Shown piece after piece: positions 49,766-57,312 of a stretch of DNA of 64,000 nucleotides. Source of the DNA: an uncultured Acetatifactor sp. (GTDB taxonomy: Bacteria > Bacillota > Clostridia > Lachnospirales > Lachnospiraceae). Under the pieces are notes generated by a model. That model worked only from the letters and a program-made list of their open reading frames with translations, did no database searches and was not told the origin of the DNA. The stretch spans positions 1 through 64,000 of the forward strand of contig CAJTPH010000020.1 of assembly GCA_910578215.1 (NCBI GenBank). Reading direction: 5' to 3'. The position numbers and the translations under genes are program-made. Position 1 is the first letter of the stretch; each line of letters opens with the position of its first letter.

Positions 49766-51073
49766 GTGAGCGGACCTAAGACATCAAGATATACATTGAC
49801 CCCGGAACAAAGGCGGTTATTGGCTGAACAGCGCATAACAGAGCAAAGAAAAGCCGCTGCTTTGTCGAACATTCAAAACAAATCAAAAAGGTTTCTGCAG
49901 ATCGGTAATATGTTCTCAGTGGAGAAACGTGTATCCGTGGAATTGAATGCCCGCATCGGAAACGACGGCGGCTTTTCGCAGAAAATACAGGAATTGGAGC
50001 AGCAGATAAGACAGGGGGCTTCTATTGTGCAGGGCACTGACAACGACGTTTCTTCCCTTGAAAGAGCGTCCGAGGATGCGAGCCGGTGCGTTGCAAGGGC
50101 GGAAAAAATTGTCGGGGAGCTTTCTGAAATTGCCGCTCAAAATGGGAAAAAGCTTCAGACATGCCTAGACGCGGCAATTGACCGGGGATTTTCCGCTTCT
50201 TCCGCCGATGTGGAAACGGCTTTTCACGGGAAGTCCTCCGGGCAGACGGCGCTCACGGAAGCAAAGGATAGGCTGCGGGAGCAGCTTTTGCAAATGAAGA
50301 AGAACGCCGTGCTGCCGTCCGTTATGACGGAGGAACTTGGCAAGGCAATTACAAAAGCGGAAGAAATTCAGGACGCCGCTTTCCTGAAGAATTATTCGGC
50401 GTTGACGGTTGCTCCGTTATTAAAAAGGTGCGGGAGCTTTTTGGCTGAATATGAAAATTGCCGCGAAGAATTTGAGAGTCTGTATTCGGAGTATATCTCT
50501 CTTTGCGAAATCTATTACTATACGGCGCAGGAGTATTCCTGCTCGGCCGCTTCCGTGGAGGCCCTTAAACGGGAGATACGAAGGATAAAGGAGACAGCCG
50601 CGGAGGAGGACGAGCAGGCATACATCAGTGAAAGCCTGGATGAGGTCATGGAGGAGATGGGATATGCCGTGATCGGCAGCCGCGAGGTTACGAAGAAGAA
50701 CGGGAGACATTTCCGAAACGAGCTCTATGCTTACGGGGAGGGTACGGCAGTCAATGTAACCTACTCTCCGGACGGAAGAATTGCCATGGAGCTGGGCGGT
50801 ATTGATACATCCGACAGGCTTCCCGATGACAGGGAAACCTCCCTGCTGTGCGATTCCATGGAAAGGTTTTGCGGCGACTTCAAGGAAATTGAAAAGCGGC
50901 TGCTCGCAAAGGGCGTTATCCTTGCGGAGCGTATTTCACTGCTTCCGCCCGGAGAAGAATATGCTCAGATCATCAATATATCGGATTATGAGACAAAGGG
51001 CGAAGCGCAGATGCTGAGAGCGGAAAGACGCCGCAGAACCGCGGCTGAAGTAAAATCATTGAATATGCATTAA
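49766..51073 (+). CDS. Coiled-coil protein of the kinase-FHA-ATPase group
   Basis: The 435-residue protein starts at GTG with GGAGGCAAGGGAAA ahead; an upstream in-frame start would overlap the previous gene. It opens with SGPKTSRYTLTPEQRRLLAE, has long coiled-coil stretches (about 60-330) and ends in a compact region with alternating strands (ELYAYGEGTAVNVTYSPDGR, IAMELGGIDTSDRLP). The family is unknown. The threonine-rich N-terminus (SRYTLTPEQ) is a possible target for the kinase, which is speculation. Confidence 0.65.
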   Translation: MSGPKTSRYTLTPEQRRLLAEQRITEQRKAAALSNIQNKSKRFLQIGNMFSVEKRVSVELNARIGNDGGFSQKIQELEQQIRQGASIVQGTDNDVSSLERASEDASRCVARAEKIVGELSEIAAQNGKKLQTCLDAAIDRGFSASSADVETAFHGKSSGQTALTEAKDRLREQLLQMKKNAVLPSVMTEELGKAITKAEEIQDAAFLKNYSALTVAPLLKRCGSFLAEYENCREEFESLYSEYISLCEIYYYTAQEYSCSAASVEALKREIRRIKETAAEEDEQAYISESLDEVMEEMGYAVIGSREVTKKNGRHFRNELYAYGEGTAVNVTYSPDGRIAMELGGIDTSDRLPDDRETSLLCDSMERFCGDFKEIEKRLLAKGVILAERISLLPPGEEYAQIINISDYETKGEAQMLRAERRRRTAAEVKSLNMH

Positions 51074-51137
51074 AGACCGAATTTTCTGCGTTCATTTTGA
51101 CGGATAATTATGCTTGAATATGCGAGGGAGTATGAAG

Positions 51138-51743
51138 ATGGAAAAGTATAAGATATGCCCTGTGTGCAAGGCCAGGAATGAGCCCACATTGCTGGAATGT
51201 ATGAGCTGTGAAGCCGACCTGACCTCAGTCAGGATCACGGACGAAGAAACGGAGGAGCCTTCGGCGGAAGCTGCCGTGGCGCAGTCCGGCGCGCCGGCAA
51301 CAATGGTCCGTGTGTGCGAATGCGGGGCGAAGAATCCTTCCAATGGGAGGAAATGCTTCTCCTGCGGCGAGGATATTTCTGATATAACGCCTGCCCCTGA
51401 GGAGGCCGGGGCGAAAAAAAGCCTCTCCTGTACACTGAGCAGCCTCGACGGTCAATATGTATATAAAATGACAAAATCCCAGGCTGTCATCGGCAGGGAA
51501 AACGCTATGGGCGAGTACCTTTCCGCAAAAGCCTATGTCAGCAGGGCACATGCAAGGCTGTTTTTGGAGGACGGAGAGCCATATATTGAAAATTTAAGCG
51601 GCACAAATTATACATATGTCAATAACAGGAAGATTCTGGAGAAGACCAGGCTTCAGGACGGCGACGAGGTGGCGCTGGGCGGCATGAATATAGACGGCAG
51701 GCGTCAGGAACAGGCGGCATATTTTATGATGAGGATCGTGTGA
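51138..51743 (+). CDS. Double zinc-ribbon and FHA domain protein
   Basis: The 201-residue protein has two zinc-ribbon-like cysteine quartets (Cys7/10/21/24 and Cys60/62/73/76) and a C-terminal FHA domain from about 97. The FHA residues are visible: VIGR (117-120), SRAHARL (135-141) and an ENLSGTNYTYVNN stretch. FHA domains bind phosphothreonine. The start at 51138 is set by GAGGGAG seven bases upstream. Its stop overlaps the radical SAM start (TGATG). Confidence 0.88.
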   Translation: MEKYKICPVCKARNEPTLLECMSCEADLTSVRITDEETEEPSAEAAVAQSGAPATMVRVCECGAKNPSNGRKCFSCGEDISDITPAPEEAGAKKSLSCTLSSLDGQYVYKMTKSQAVIGRENAMGEYLSAKAYVSRAHARLFLEDGEPYIENLSGTNYTYVNNRKILEKTRLQDGDEVALGGMNIDGRRQEQAAYFMMRIV

Positions 51744-52291
51744 TGTATGTGGCAAGAGTTTTATATCCCGTGGAGGTTCTTGGCCCCGGCAGGCGGGTGG
51801 GGATCTGGTTCTGCGGCTGTCCCCGCAGATGCAAGGGCTGCAGCAATCCCGAATTATGGGAGTTTCAGGACCGATATAAGACCTCCCCGGAAACGGTATT
51901 CAGGCTGGTAAGGGATATTGTCGGGGATAATCCGGTGGAGGGCTTTACGGTCACAGGCGGCGACCCCATGTATCAGCCTGCAGACTTGCAGAGGCTGCTC
52001 TCTATGCTGAAAACCCTTTCGGACGATATCATTGTATATACGGGCTTTAAAATAGAGGAGCTGGACCCGGAGATGCTTGCGAATATCACCGTTTTGGTGG
52101 ATGGGGAGTACATGGAGGAGCTGAATGACAATTCTTTGCTGCGCGGCTCCTCCAACCAGAATATTATGATTCTGGATGAAAGCAGGCGGGACAGATATGA
52201 ACGATATCTCCAAAGAGAAACAAATAAGATACAGAACTTTTTTACCGCTGACGGCGTTATCTCGGTAGGGATACACAGACCGGGCTTTTGA
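51743..52291 (+). CDS. Small radical SAM [4Fe-4S] activase-type protein
   Basis: The 182-residue protein has a CxxxCxxC cluster motif (Cys26, 30, 33 in CGCPRRCKGC) and GGDPMYQ, as in the NrdG-like anaerobic activase group. It retains WFCGCPRRCKGCSNPELW. No glycyl-radical enzyme gene is nearby, so the usual partner is missing. It lies between an FHA protein and an AAA+ ATPase with overlapping or nearly touching ends, which suggests co-translation and a shared function. Its target is unknown. Confidence 0.88.
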   Translation: MYVARVLYPVEVLGPGRRVGIWFCGCPRRCKGCSNPELWEFQDRYKTSPETVFRLVRDIVGDNPVEGFTVTGGDPMYQPADLQRLLSMLKTLSDDIIVYTGFKIEELDPEMLANITVLVDGEYMEELNDNSLLRGSSNQNIMILDESRRDRYERYLQRETNKIQNFFTADGVISVGIHRPGF

Positions 52292-52304
52292 AAGGAAAGG
52301 GTAA

Positions 52305-54182
52305 ATGAGCGATTATATATCAAAATGGCATAAGGAGCTTGGTATTTTCACCAGGATAAAGCCTTTGATTATTCTGGAGGGCAACGTTTTGGATTCGTAC
52401 CAATATCCGGAGGAGGGAAGCACTCCGAAAGGCAGCATTCTGCGCCTGCCGGAGTATCTGCACTTTTATTTCAAGGATATGGGCTATCAAAACATTGCTT
52501 TTTATGACAGCCTGCACGGCTTTTACAATACCTGTGAGGAGGGGTATATTGAAGCCTTTGCAAGGCTTGTCGGGGGCTCGGCGGCACAGGGGTATTTGAA
52601 GGCAGGCTTCAAGGGCGGCGGCAAAAACGGCGCAGCCGACATTGTGTGTAAGGCTCTGTCACAAAATAGCGAAGCGACGGTTATTATCATGGACTTTGCC
52701 TCCCGATACATTATCTCCCCCGATAATATGGAACAGAGCGAGGTGGACAGCTTTACCGTCCTTTTACAGGCATCCCTGCATGGAAGGGATGTGAAAACGG
52801 AGGGAAACGGCGTTCTTAAGAACCTGCTGCTTTTAATTACAAACAAGGCCAACGATATCCCTGCCTGGTTCTATCTGCAGAACCCAAACGTGAAAATACT
52901 TACGTTGTCCGCCCCGTCGAAGGAGGAGAGGGAGGCGCTGGTGAAAAGCTCTAATTTTCCCAGCTTTTTTGCAGGCGATATATACAGGGAGGACAGCCCT
53001 TACTACAACGCCCACCCCGACGAGCTTGAGAAAATGCAGGATAGGTTTGTTGCGCTGACGGAGGGCTTCAGCTTTACGGAAATTAACGGTCTGCGCAGGC
53101 TGTGTAAAAACGAGAAGATACGTATGCGGGATCTGTGCGACGTGATCGATTTATATAAATACGGCATCAGGGAGAATCCCTGGAAGAATCTTGACCTGGA
53201 ACAGATCAGAAATGCCAAGGCGGACTTTGAAAACAGGGTAAAAGGCCAGGACTATGCGATTACGAAGACTCTGGACGTTATTAAAAGAGCCATCACAGGA
53301 ATGTCGGGTCTGCAGGGCTCCTCTCACACAAGACCTAAGGGTGTGCTGTTTTTTGCCGGACCTACGGGTACCGGCAAAACGGAGACGGCTAAAACGCTTG
53401 CCGAAATTATTTTCGGTGACGAAAGCTATTGCAGGTGTTTTGACATGAGCGAGTACGGGCAAAGCCACAGCGACCAGAAGCTGCTTGGAGCGCCTCCCGG
53501 ATATGTGGGGTACGAGGCGGGCGGACAGCTTACGAATGCCGTAAAGAAGAATCCCTTTTCGATTCTTCTGTTCGACGAGATAGAAAAGGCCCATCCCTCC
53601 ATCTTTGACAAGTTCCTGCAGATCCTTGGGGACGGCAGGATGACAGACGGACAGGGCAATACGGTTTATTTCTCGGAGACGGTCATTATCTTTACAAGCA
53701 ATCTCGGAATTTATACGGTGAATGAGAACGGGCAAAGAGAAGCAAACGTTACAAGTGACATGCCTTATCCGGAAATGTCGTTCCGCGTAAGAGAGGCAGT
53801 CGAAGACTTTTTTAAGCTGCAGCTTGGACGCCCCGAAATACTGAACAGAATCGGTGAAAACATCGTTGTGTTTGACTATATCCGGCCTGATGTGGCAAGG
53901 CTGATTCTGGATTCCCAGGTCAAAAAGATCGTTAAGAACCTTTCGGCGGAAAAGCACATAACACTGAACCTTTCAGACAAGGCCATGGAAGCGCTGGCGG
54001 AGCAGGCTCTCGGCAATCTGCAAAACGGGGGCAGGGGCGTGGGGAATGTAGTTGAGAATTTCCTGATCAATCCCTTGTCAAGATATCTGTTTGATAACGA
54101 GATATTTGAAAATGCGGTCCTGACCATTGAACATATCGATGCTCAGGCAATGCCGCCGTCGCTGGAATGCAGGAAGGGTTAA
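52305..54182 (+). CDS. ClpB/ClpC-like AAA+ ATPase with degenerate first domain
   Basis: The 625-residue protein has a canonical second AAA+ domain: GPTGTGKTE (352-360), MSEYGQSHSD, GAPPGYVGYEAGGQL, Walker B LLFDE (421-425), FLQILGDGRMTDGQG and sensor TSN. A C-terminal D2-small domain is present (NLQNGGRGVGNVVENF). The first ~290 residues have an AAA-like layout (VIIMDFASRY as Walker B, LLLLITN as sensor) but only GFKGGGKNG where a P-loop would be. No ClpP-binding loop was seen. AAAGGAAAGGG precedes the start. Likely a remodelling machine; substrate unknown. Confidence 0.85.
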   Translation: MSDYISKWHKELGIFTRIKPLIILEGNVLDSYQYPEEGSTPKGSILRLPEYLHFYFKDMGYQNIAFYDSLHGFYNTCEEGYIEAFARLVGGSAAQGYLKAGFKGGGKNGAADIVCKALSQNSEATVIIMDFASRYIISPDNMEQSEVDSFTVLLQASLHGRDVKTEGNGVLKNLLLLITNKANDIPAWFYLQNPNVKILTLSAPSKEEREALVKSSNFPSFFAGDIYREDSPYYNAHPDELEKMQDRFVALTEGFSFTEINGLRRLCKNEKIRMRDLCDVIDLYKYGIRENPWKNLDLEQIRNAKADFENRVKGQDYAITKTLDVIKRAITGMSGLQGSSHTRPKGVLFFAGPTGTGKTETAKTLAEIIFGDESYCRCFDMSEYGQSHSDQKLLGAPPGYVGYEAGGQLTNAVKKNPFSILLFDEIEKAHPSIFDKFLQILGDGRMTDGQGNTVYFSETVIIFTSNLGIYTVNENGQREANVTSDMPYPEMSFRVREAVEDFFKLQLGRPEILNRIGENIVVFDYIRPDVARLILDSQVKKIVKNLSAEKHITLNLSDKAMEALAEQALGNLQNGGRGVGNVVENFLINPLSRYLFDNEIFENAVLTIEHIDAQAMPPSLECRKG

Positions 54183-54314
54183 GGCTTAAAAGGAACCTTC
54201 ATATATTAAATGGATGCCCGCTGAAGCGGGAGAGGGCGTCTGTTCAGCGTGGGAAACACCCGCGGATTTTCTTTTCGGGATTGGGAGCCCGCCGCTGCGG
54301 GCAGGGGGACTGCT

Positions 54315-55058
54315 ATGAGCAAAATTTTGAAAAATACAGTAATTACCTTATTGATTCTGACCCTGGGTATTTCTACCGTTTTTCTGGCGTATCTGCACTT
54401 TTTTGCGCCGGCTCACGGGGAGCCTTCGGGAGAGTGGGAGGCGGAGCTGGCTATGACAGAGCAGGCGGCGGTCATGGCGTATGGCTGGCTGCAGGATATA
54501 GAAGCCGTCTCTGTCCCGCTGGAGGAGCTGGAGACCCATATGCAGGGGCTGTCCGTCCGGGTGGAGCTTATTCTGGAGCCGGCCGGGCATTTGCAGGGAG
54601 CCTTCCGCAGCAATGTGCTGCCGGAAAGCTACGATGCCTGCAATCGGGCGGCATATGAGGCTTTTGCGGCGGTTTTCCGGGGGATTGTGGCTAAAAGGCT
54701 TTACCTGGCAGGCTATAGGGGCAGTACGGACAGGGAGGCGGTGGAGGCGCTGGTCACAGAAACCTTTGGTATGTCCACCGTCGATTATCTGATGTCCTAT
54801 GGTCCCGCCCTGCTGCCCTCCCTTGAGGAGCTGCAGGCCCTGTATGGCGGCGCCGGTACATATAAGGCTGAGGAAGGCATTCTTGTCAGGCAGTTTGACG
54901 GAGGGGCAGCCGAAGCAAGAGAGGAACGTTATATCCGGGGGGATACAGACCTGATTTTGTATGGAGAGGCAGACTCCGGGGACGCCGGCTTTCTCGGTCA
55001 GCCCTATCCTCTGGCCTATACCTTAAGACAACCCGAAAATCAACCTAAAAATGATTAA
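54315..55058 (+). CDS. Membrane-anchored extracytoplasmic protein, unknown function
   Basis: The 247-residue protein begins with a membrane helix (about 8-30) and continues as a mostly helical exported domain (EWEAELAMTEQAAVMAYGWL, FRGIVAKRLYLAGYRG, FGMSTVDYLMSYGPALLP). I do not recognise a family. The ATG at 54315 has GGGGGA ahead; earlier in-frame codons lie in GC-rich hairpin sequence (CCCGC-TGAA-GCGGG near 54217). It precedes the carboxypeptidase gene by 20 bases, so a cell-wall role is possible. Confidence 0.6.
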   Translation: MSKILKNTVITLLILTLGISTVFLAYLHFFAPAHGEPSGEWEAELAMTEQAAVMAYGWLQDIEAVSVPLEELETHMQGLSVRVELILEPAGHLQGAFRSNVLPESYDACNRAAYEAFAAVFRGIVAKRLYLAGYRGSTDREAVEALVTETFGMSTVDYLMSYGPALLPSLEELQALYGGAGTYKAEEGILVRQFDGGAAEAREERYIRGDTDLILYGEADSGDAGFLGQPYPLAYTLRQPENQPKND

Positions 55059-55078
55059 GCTATCAGAAGGGAGAACCA

Positions 55079-56575
55079 ATGAAAAAAATCCTGCAGAGAA
55101 TATGTTCCCTTACGCTGGCTGTAATCCTGGTCTGCGCGAACCTGCCTGTCAGTGCAGACGCGGCGTTTCAGATCCCCGGGACCTGCCTGGTACAGACGGA
55201 TACCGGAGCCGCATGTACGGTAAAGACCCTGGATTACTCCTATGACAACAACGCCTACCTTTCCCTGCGTGACGTGGCAATGGCGCTTAAGGATACGGAC
55301 AAGGCATTCTCTTTGAAAATCACGCAGAATTCCGTCACTCTGACCCCGGGAAGCGCTTATAAGCCTGTGGGGGCGGAAAACGTTCCCTGGCAGGACACTA
55401 AGAGCCCCGGCATCACCCTGCGGCGGAATGAATTTAAGGTAGGCAGTCAGACTGTTTTTTATTACACAATGATTGTAAAGCTGCCTTCCGGTTATTACGA
55501 CTGCTTTATGATGGCGGCGGATCTGGCAATGATCCTGGATGTGGACATGATTGTTCCCGCTGAGGGGTCCCTGCAGATCAACACGCAGGATTCCTTTCAT
55601 GTTTCCCCCGATGCCTTGGAACAGGCGGGTTATTTTTACGGAGTCAACAGCGTGCTGGCAGGAGACGCCACCACCGGGGAGGTTTACTATCGGTATCAGT
55701 CCGATGCGCCTTACCCCATAGCGAGCACCTCCAAGCTCATGACCTGTCTGCTTGCCATGGACGCGATCTATGCGGGGCAGATAGGTCTTGATGATCAGGT
55801 AACCGTCTCTGAGGCGGCACAGATATTGTCCTCATCTTCGGATGGGGTGATTCCACTGAAAGCCGGGCAGCAGGTTACCGTGCGGGACCTTCTTTTCGGC
55901 ACCCTTCTGCCCTCCAGCAACGAATGCGCGCTGTGTCTTGCGGAGGCCATTGCCGGTTCGGAGGAGAATTTTGTCAGATTGATGAATCAAAAGGCGGCGG
56001 ATCTGGGGCTTTCCCAGGCGGTGTTTTTCAACAGCCACGGGCTGCCCTCCTATACGGCTGCACCCATTCCCTCAAAGCGTCAGAACCGTATGAGCGCGGA
56101 GGACATGTTCAGGCTGGTATCATATCTTCTGAGGGTCTATCCCCAGATAACGGATATCACTTCCCTGCAAGGCGCCATTTTGAAATCCTTCAACAAAGAG
56201 GTGCGCAATTCCAACCCTCTTTTATATAATCTGCCGGGCGTCACCGGTTTGAAAACCGGAACGACCAACAAGGCCGGAGCCTGCCTGGTCACATCCCTGA
56301 CTGCGGACGACGGGGTTATGGAGCATGATCTGACGGTCATTGTGCTGGGCACAGAGGACTCCATAGAGAGAGGACGCGTATCGGGCTTGCTGGCAAGATA
56401 CGCCCTGAATACCTTTTATGAGAGGATAGATACAGGAAATACGGGAAGCGGGGAAACGGTGGACGGTGAAACGCCGCAGGCTCCCGGCCGCCGGCCCATG
56501 CATGCCGAGGCGGCAGTGGACAGGATACTGCGGACCGCAAAGCTCTTGCAGCTATCCAACAAGCAGGAGCAATGA
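55079..56575 (+). CDS. D-alanyl-D-alanine carboxypeptidase, DacF type, with copper-amine-oxidase-like N-domain
   Basis: The 498-residue exported enzyme trims peptidoglycan stems. The signal peptide is at 1-27. Residues ~30-165 resemble a copper amine oxidase N-terminal-like domain, often a wall-binding module. The peptidase S11 domain follows with S216-x-x-K219 (ASTSKL), SxN in LPSSNECAL and KTG in GLKTGTTNK. The C-terminus is Gly/Glu-rich with a final amphipathic helix (AAVDRILRTAKLLQL), the usual membrane tether. AAGGGAGAACC precedes the start. Confidence 0.92.
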   Translation: MKKILQRICSLTLAVILVCANLPVSADAAFQIPGTCLVQTDTGAACTVKTLDYSYDNNAYLSLRDVAMALKDTDKAFSLKITQNSVTLTPGSAYKPVGAENVPWQDTKSPGITLRRNEFKVGSQTVFYYTMIVKLPSGYYDCFMMAADLAMILDVDMIVPAEGSLQINTQDSFHVSPDALEQAGYFYGVNSVLAGDATTGEVYYRYQSDAPYPIASTSKLMTCLLAMDAIYAGQIGLDDQVTVSEAAQILSSSSDGVIPLKAGQQVTVRDLLFGTLLPSSNECALCLAEAIAGSEENFVRLMNQKAADLGLSQAVFFNSHGLPSYTAAPIPSKRQNRMSAEDMFRLVSYLLRVYPQITDITSLQGAILKSFNKEVRNSNPLLYNLPGVTGLKTGTTNKAGACLVTSLTADDGVMEHDLTVIVLGTEDSIERGRVSGLLARYALNTFYERIDTGNTGSGETVDGETPQAPGRRPMHAEAAVDRILRTAKLLQLSNKQEQ

Positions 56576-56599
56576 TGCATTTATTGTGGATAATATTGA

Positions 56600-56653
56600 G
56601 GCGTATGCGGAGGCATACATTGGTATGTGCGCCGAAGCGCACGGGGAGGTAAA
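56600..56653 (+). promoter_or_regulatory. Hairpin-plus-Shine-Dalgarno element ahead of the DUF3795 gene
   Basis: It holds tetraloop-type hairpins GTATGC-GGAG-GCATAC and GTGCGC-CGAA-GCGCAC, with GGGGAGG following immediately. The second hairpin and the adjacent GGGAGG match the element repeated at 11573 and 11635. Confidence 0.65.
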
Positions 56654-56656
56654 GGA

Positions 56657-57118
56657 ATGAAAAGCTTATGCGGATTGGACTGCAGCCAATGCAGCTGGAG
56701 AGAGCAATGCGGCGGGAAGTGTGCGGAGACAAACGGGCATCCCTACGGAGACACCTGTATGACAGCACTGTGCTGCGAAAAGAAAAGCTGTGAGAATTGC
56801 GGGAAAGCCTTTGAAGCCCCCTGTCAGCTGAAGGAACGGCTGATTGCGGAATTCAACGCTTTGAATATTGAAGATATGGCAGAGGTTACCGGGTTGGAGG
56901 CCCTTTTGGGCTCCTATGTCAATCTGCAGTATACGCTGCCCGGCGGACAGAGGATCAGGTTCTGGGATGACAACAGAATCTACCTGGGAAGTCAGCTTCA
57001 TAAGGAAAACAGCGAAAGATGCTATGGCCTTACGGCGGACGAGCATTACCTTCTGGTGTGCGAGTACGGCGATCAGGGCTGCGACGCGGAAATTATTGTC
57101 TATAAGAAATGGAGGTAA
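56657..57118 (+). CDS. DUF3795 protein
   Basis: The 153-residue protein begins MKSLCGLDCSQC and carries a cysteine cluster (REQCGGKCAE, CMTALCCEKKSCENCG), the DUF3795 hallmark, probably binding zinc. The C-terminal part adds a small beta-rich region (LLGSYVNLQYTLPGGQRIRF, DNRIYLGSQL). The role is unknown. The ATG at 56657 follows GGGGAGGTAAAGG directly after the hairpin element. A terminator follows. Confidence 0.82.
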   Translation: MKSLCGLDCSQCSWREQCGGKCAETNGHPYGDTCMTALCCEKKSCENCGKAFEAPCQLKERLIAEFNALNIEDMAEVTGLEALLGSYVNLQYTLPGGQRIRFWDDNRIYLGSQLHKENSERCYGLTADEHYLLVCEYGDQGCDAEIIVYKKWR

Positions 57119-57169
57119 TGCGCCGGAGGAAGGAGCTGTCAACATTATTCATAAAGGTAAGAGTTTAAG

Positions 57170-57203
57170 CCGCCGCAGGTTTTCCTGCGGCGGTCAGTTT
57201 TTG
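57170..57203 (+). terminator. Intrinsic terminator after the DUF3795 gene
   Basis: CCGCCGCAGG pairs perfectly with CCTGCGGCGG around GTTTT or similar, with TTTTT shortly after. Confidence 0.85.
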
Positions 57204-57312
57204 TAATTATGCAAAAATAACGGGATTTGAAGCAAAAATAACGCGTCGGTATAAAAGTAAGTATGTTATTATAAACTGTGCGTGAACAAATACTGAACGA
57301 GGAGCTGCGGCT

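Noticed and set aside
47248..54182. Type VI secretion or tellurite-resistance (TerY-kinase) locus
   Set aside because: No Tss structural proteins, no TerC/TerD and no VWA-domain protein are encoded; only the kinase-FHA-AAA+ logic is shared.
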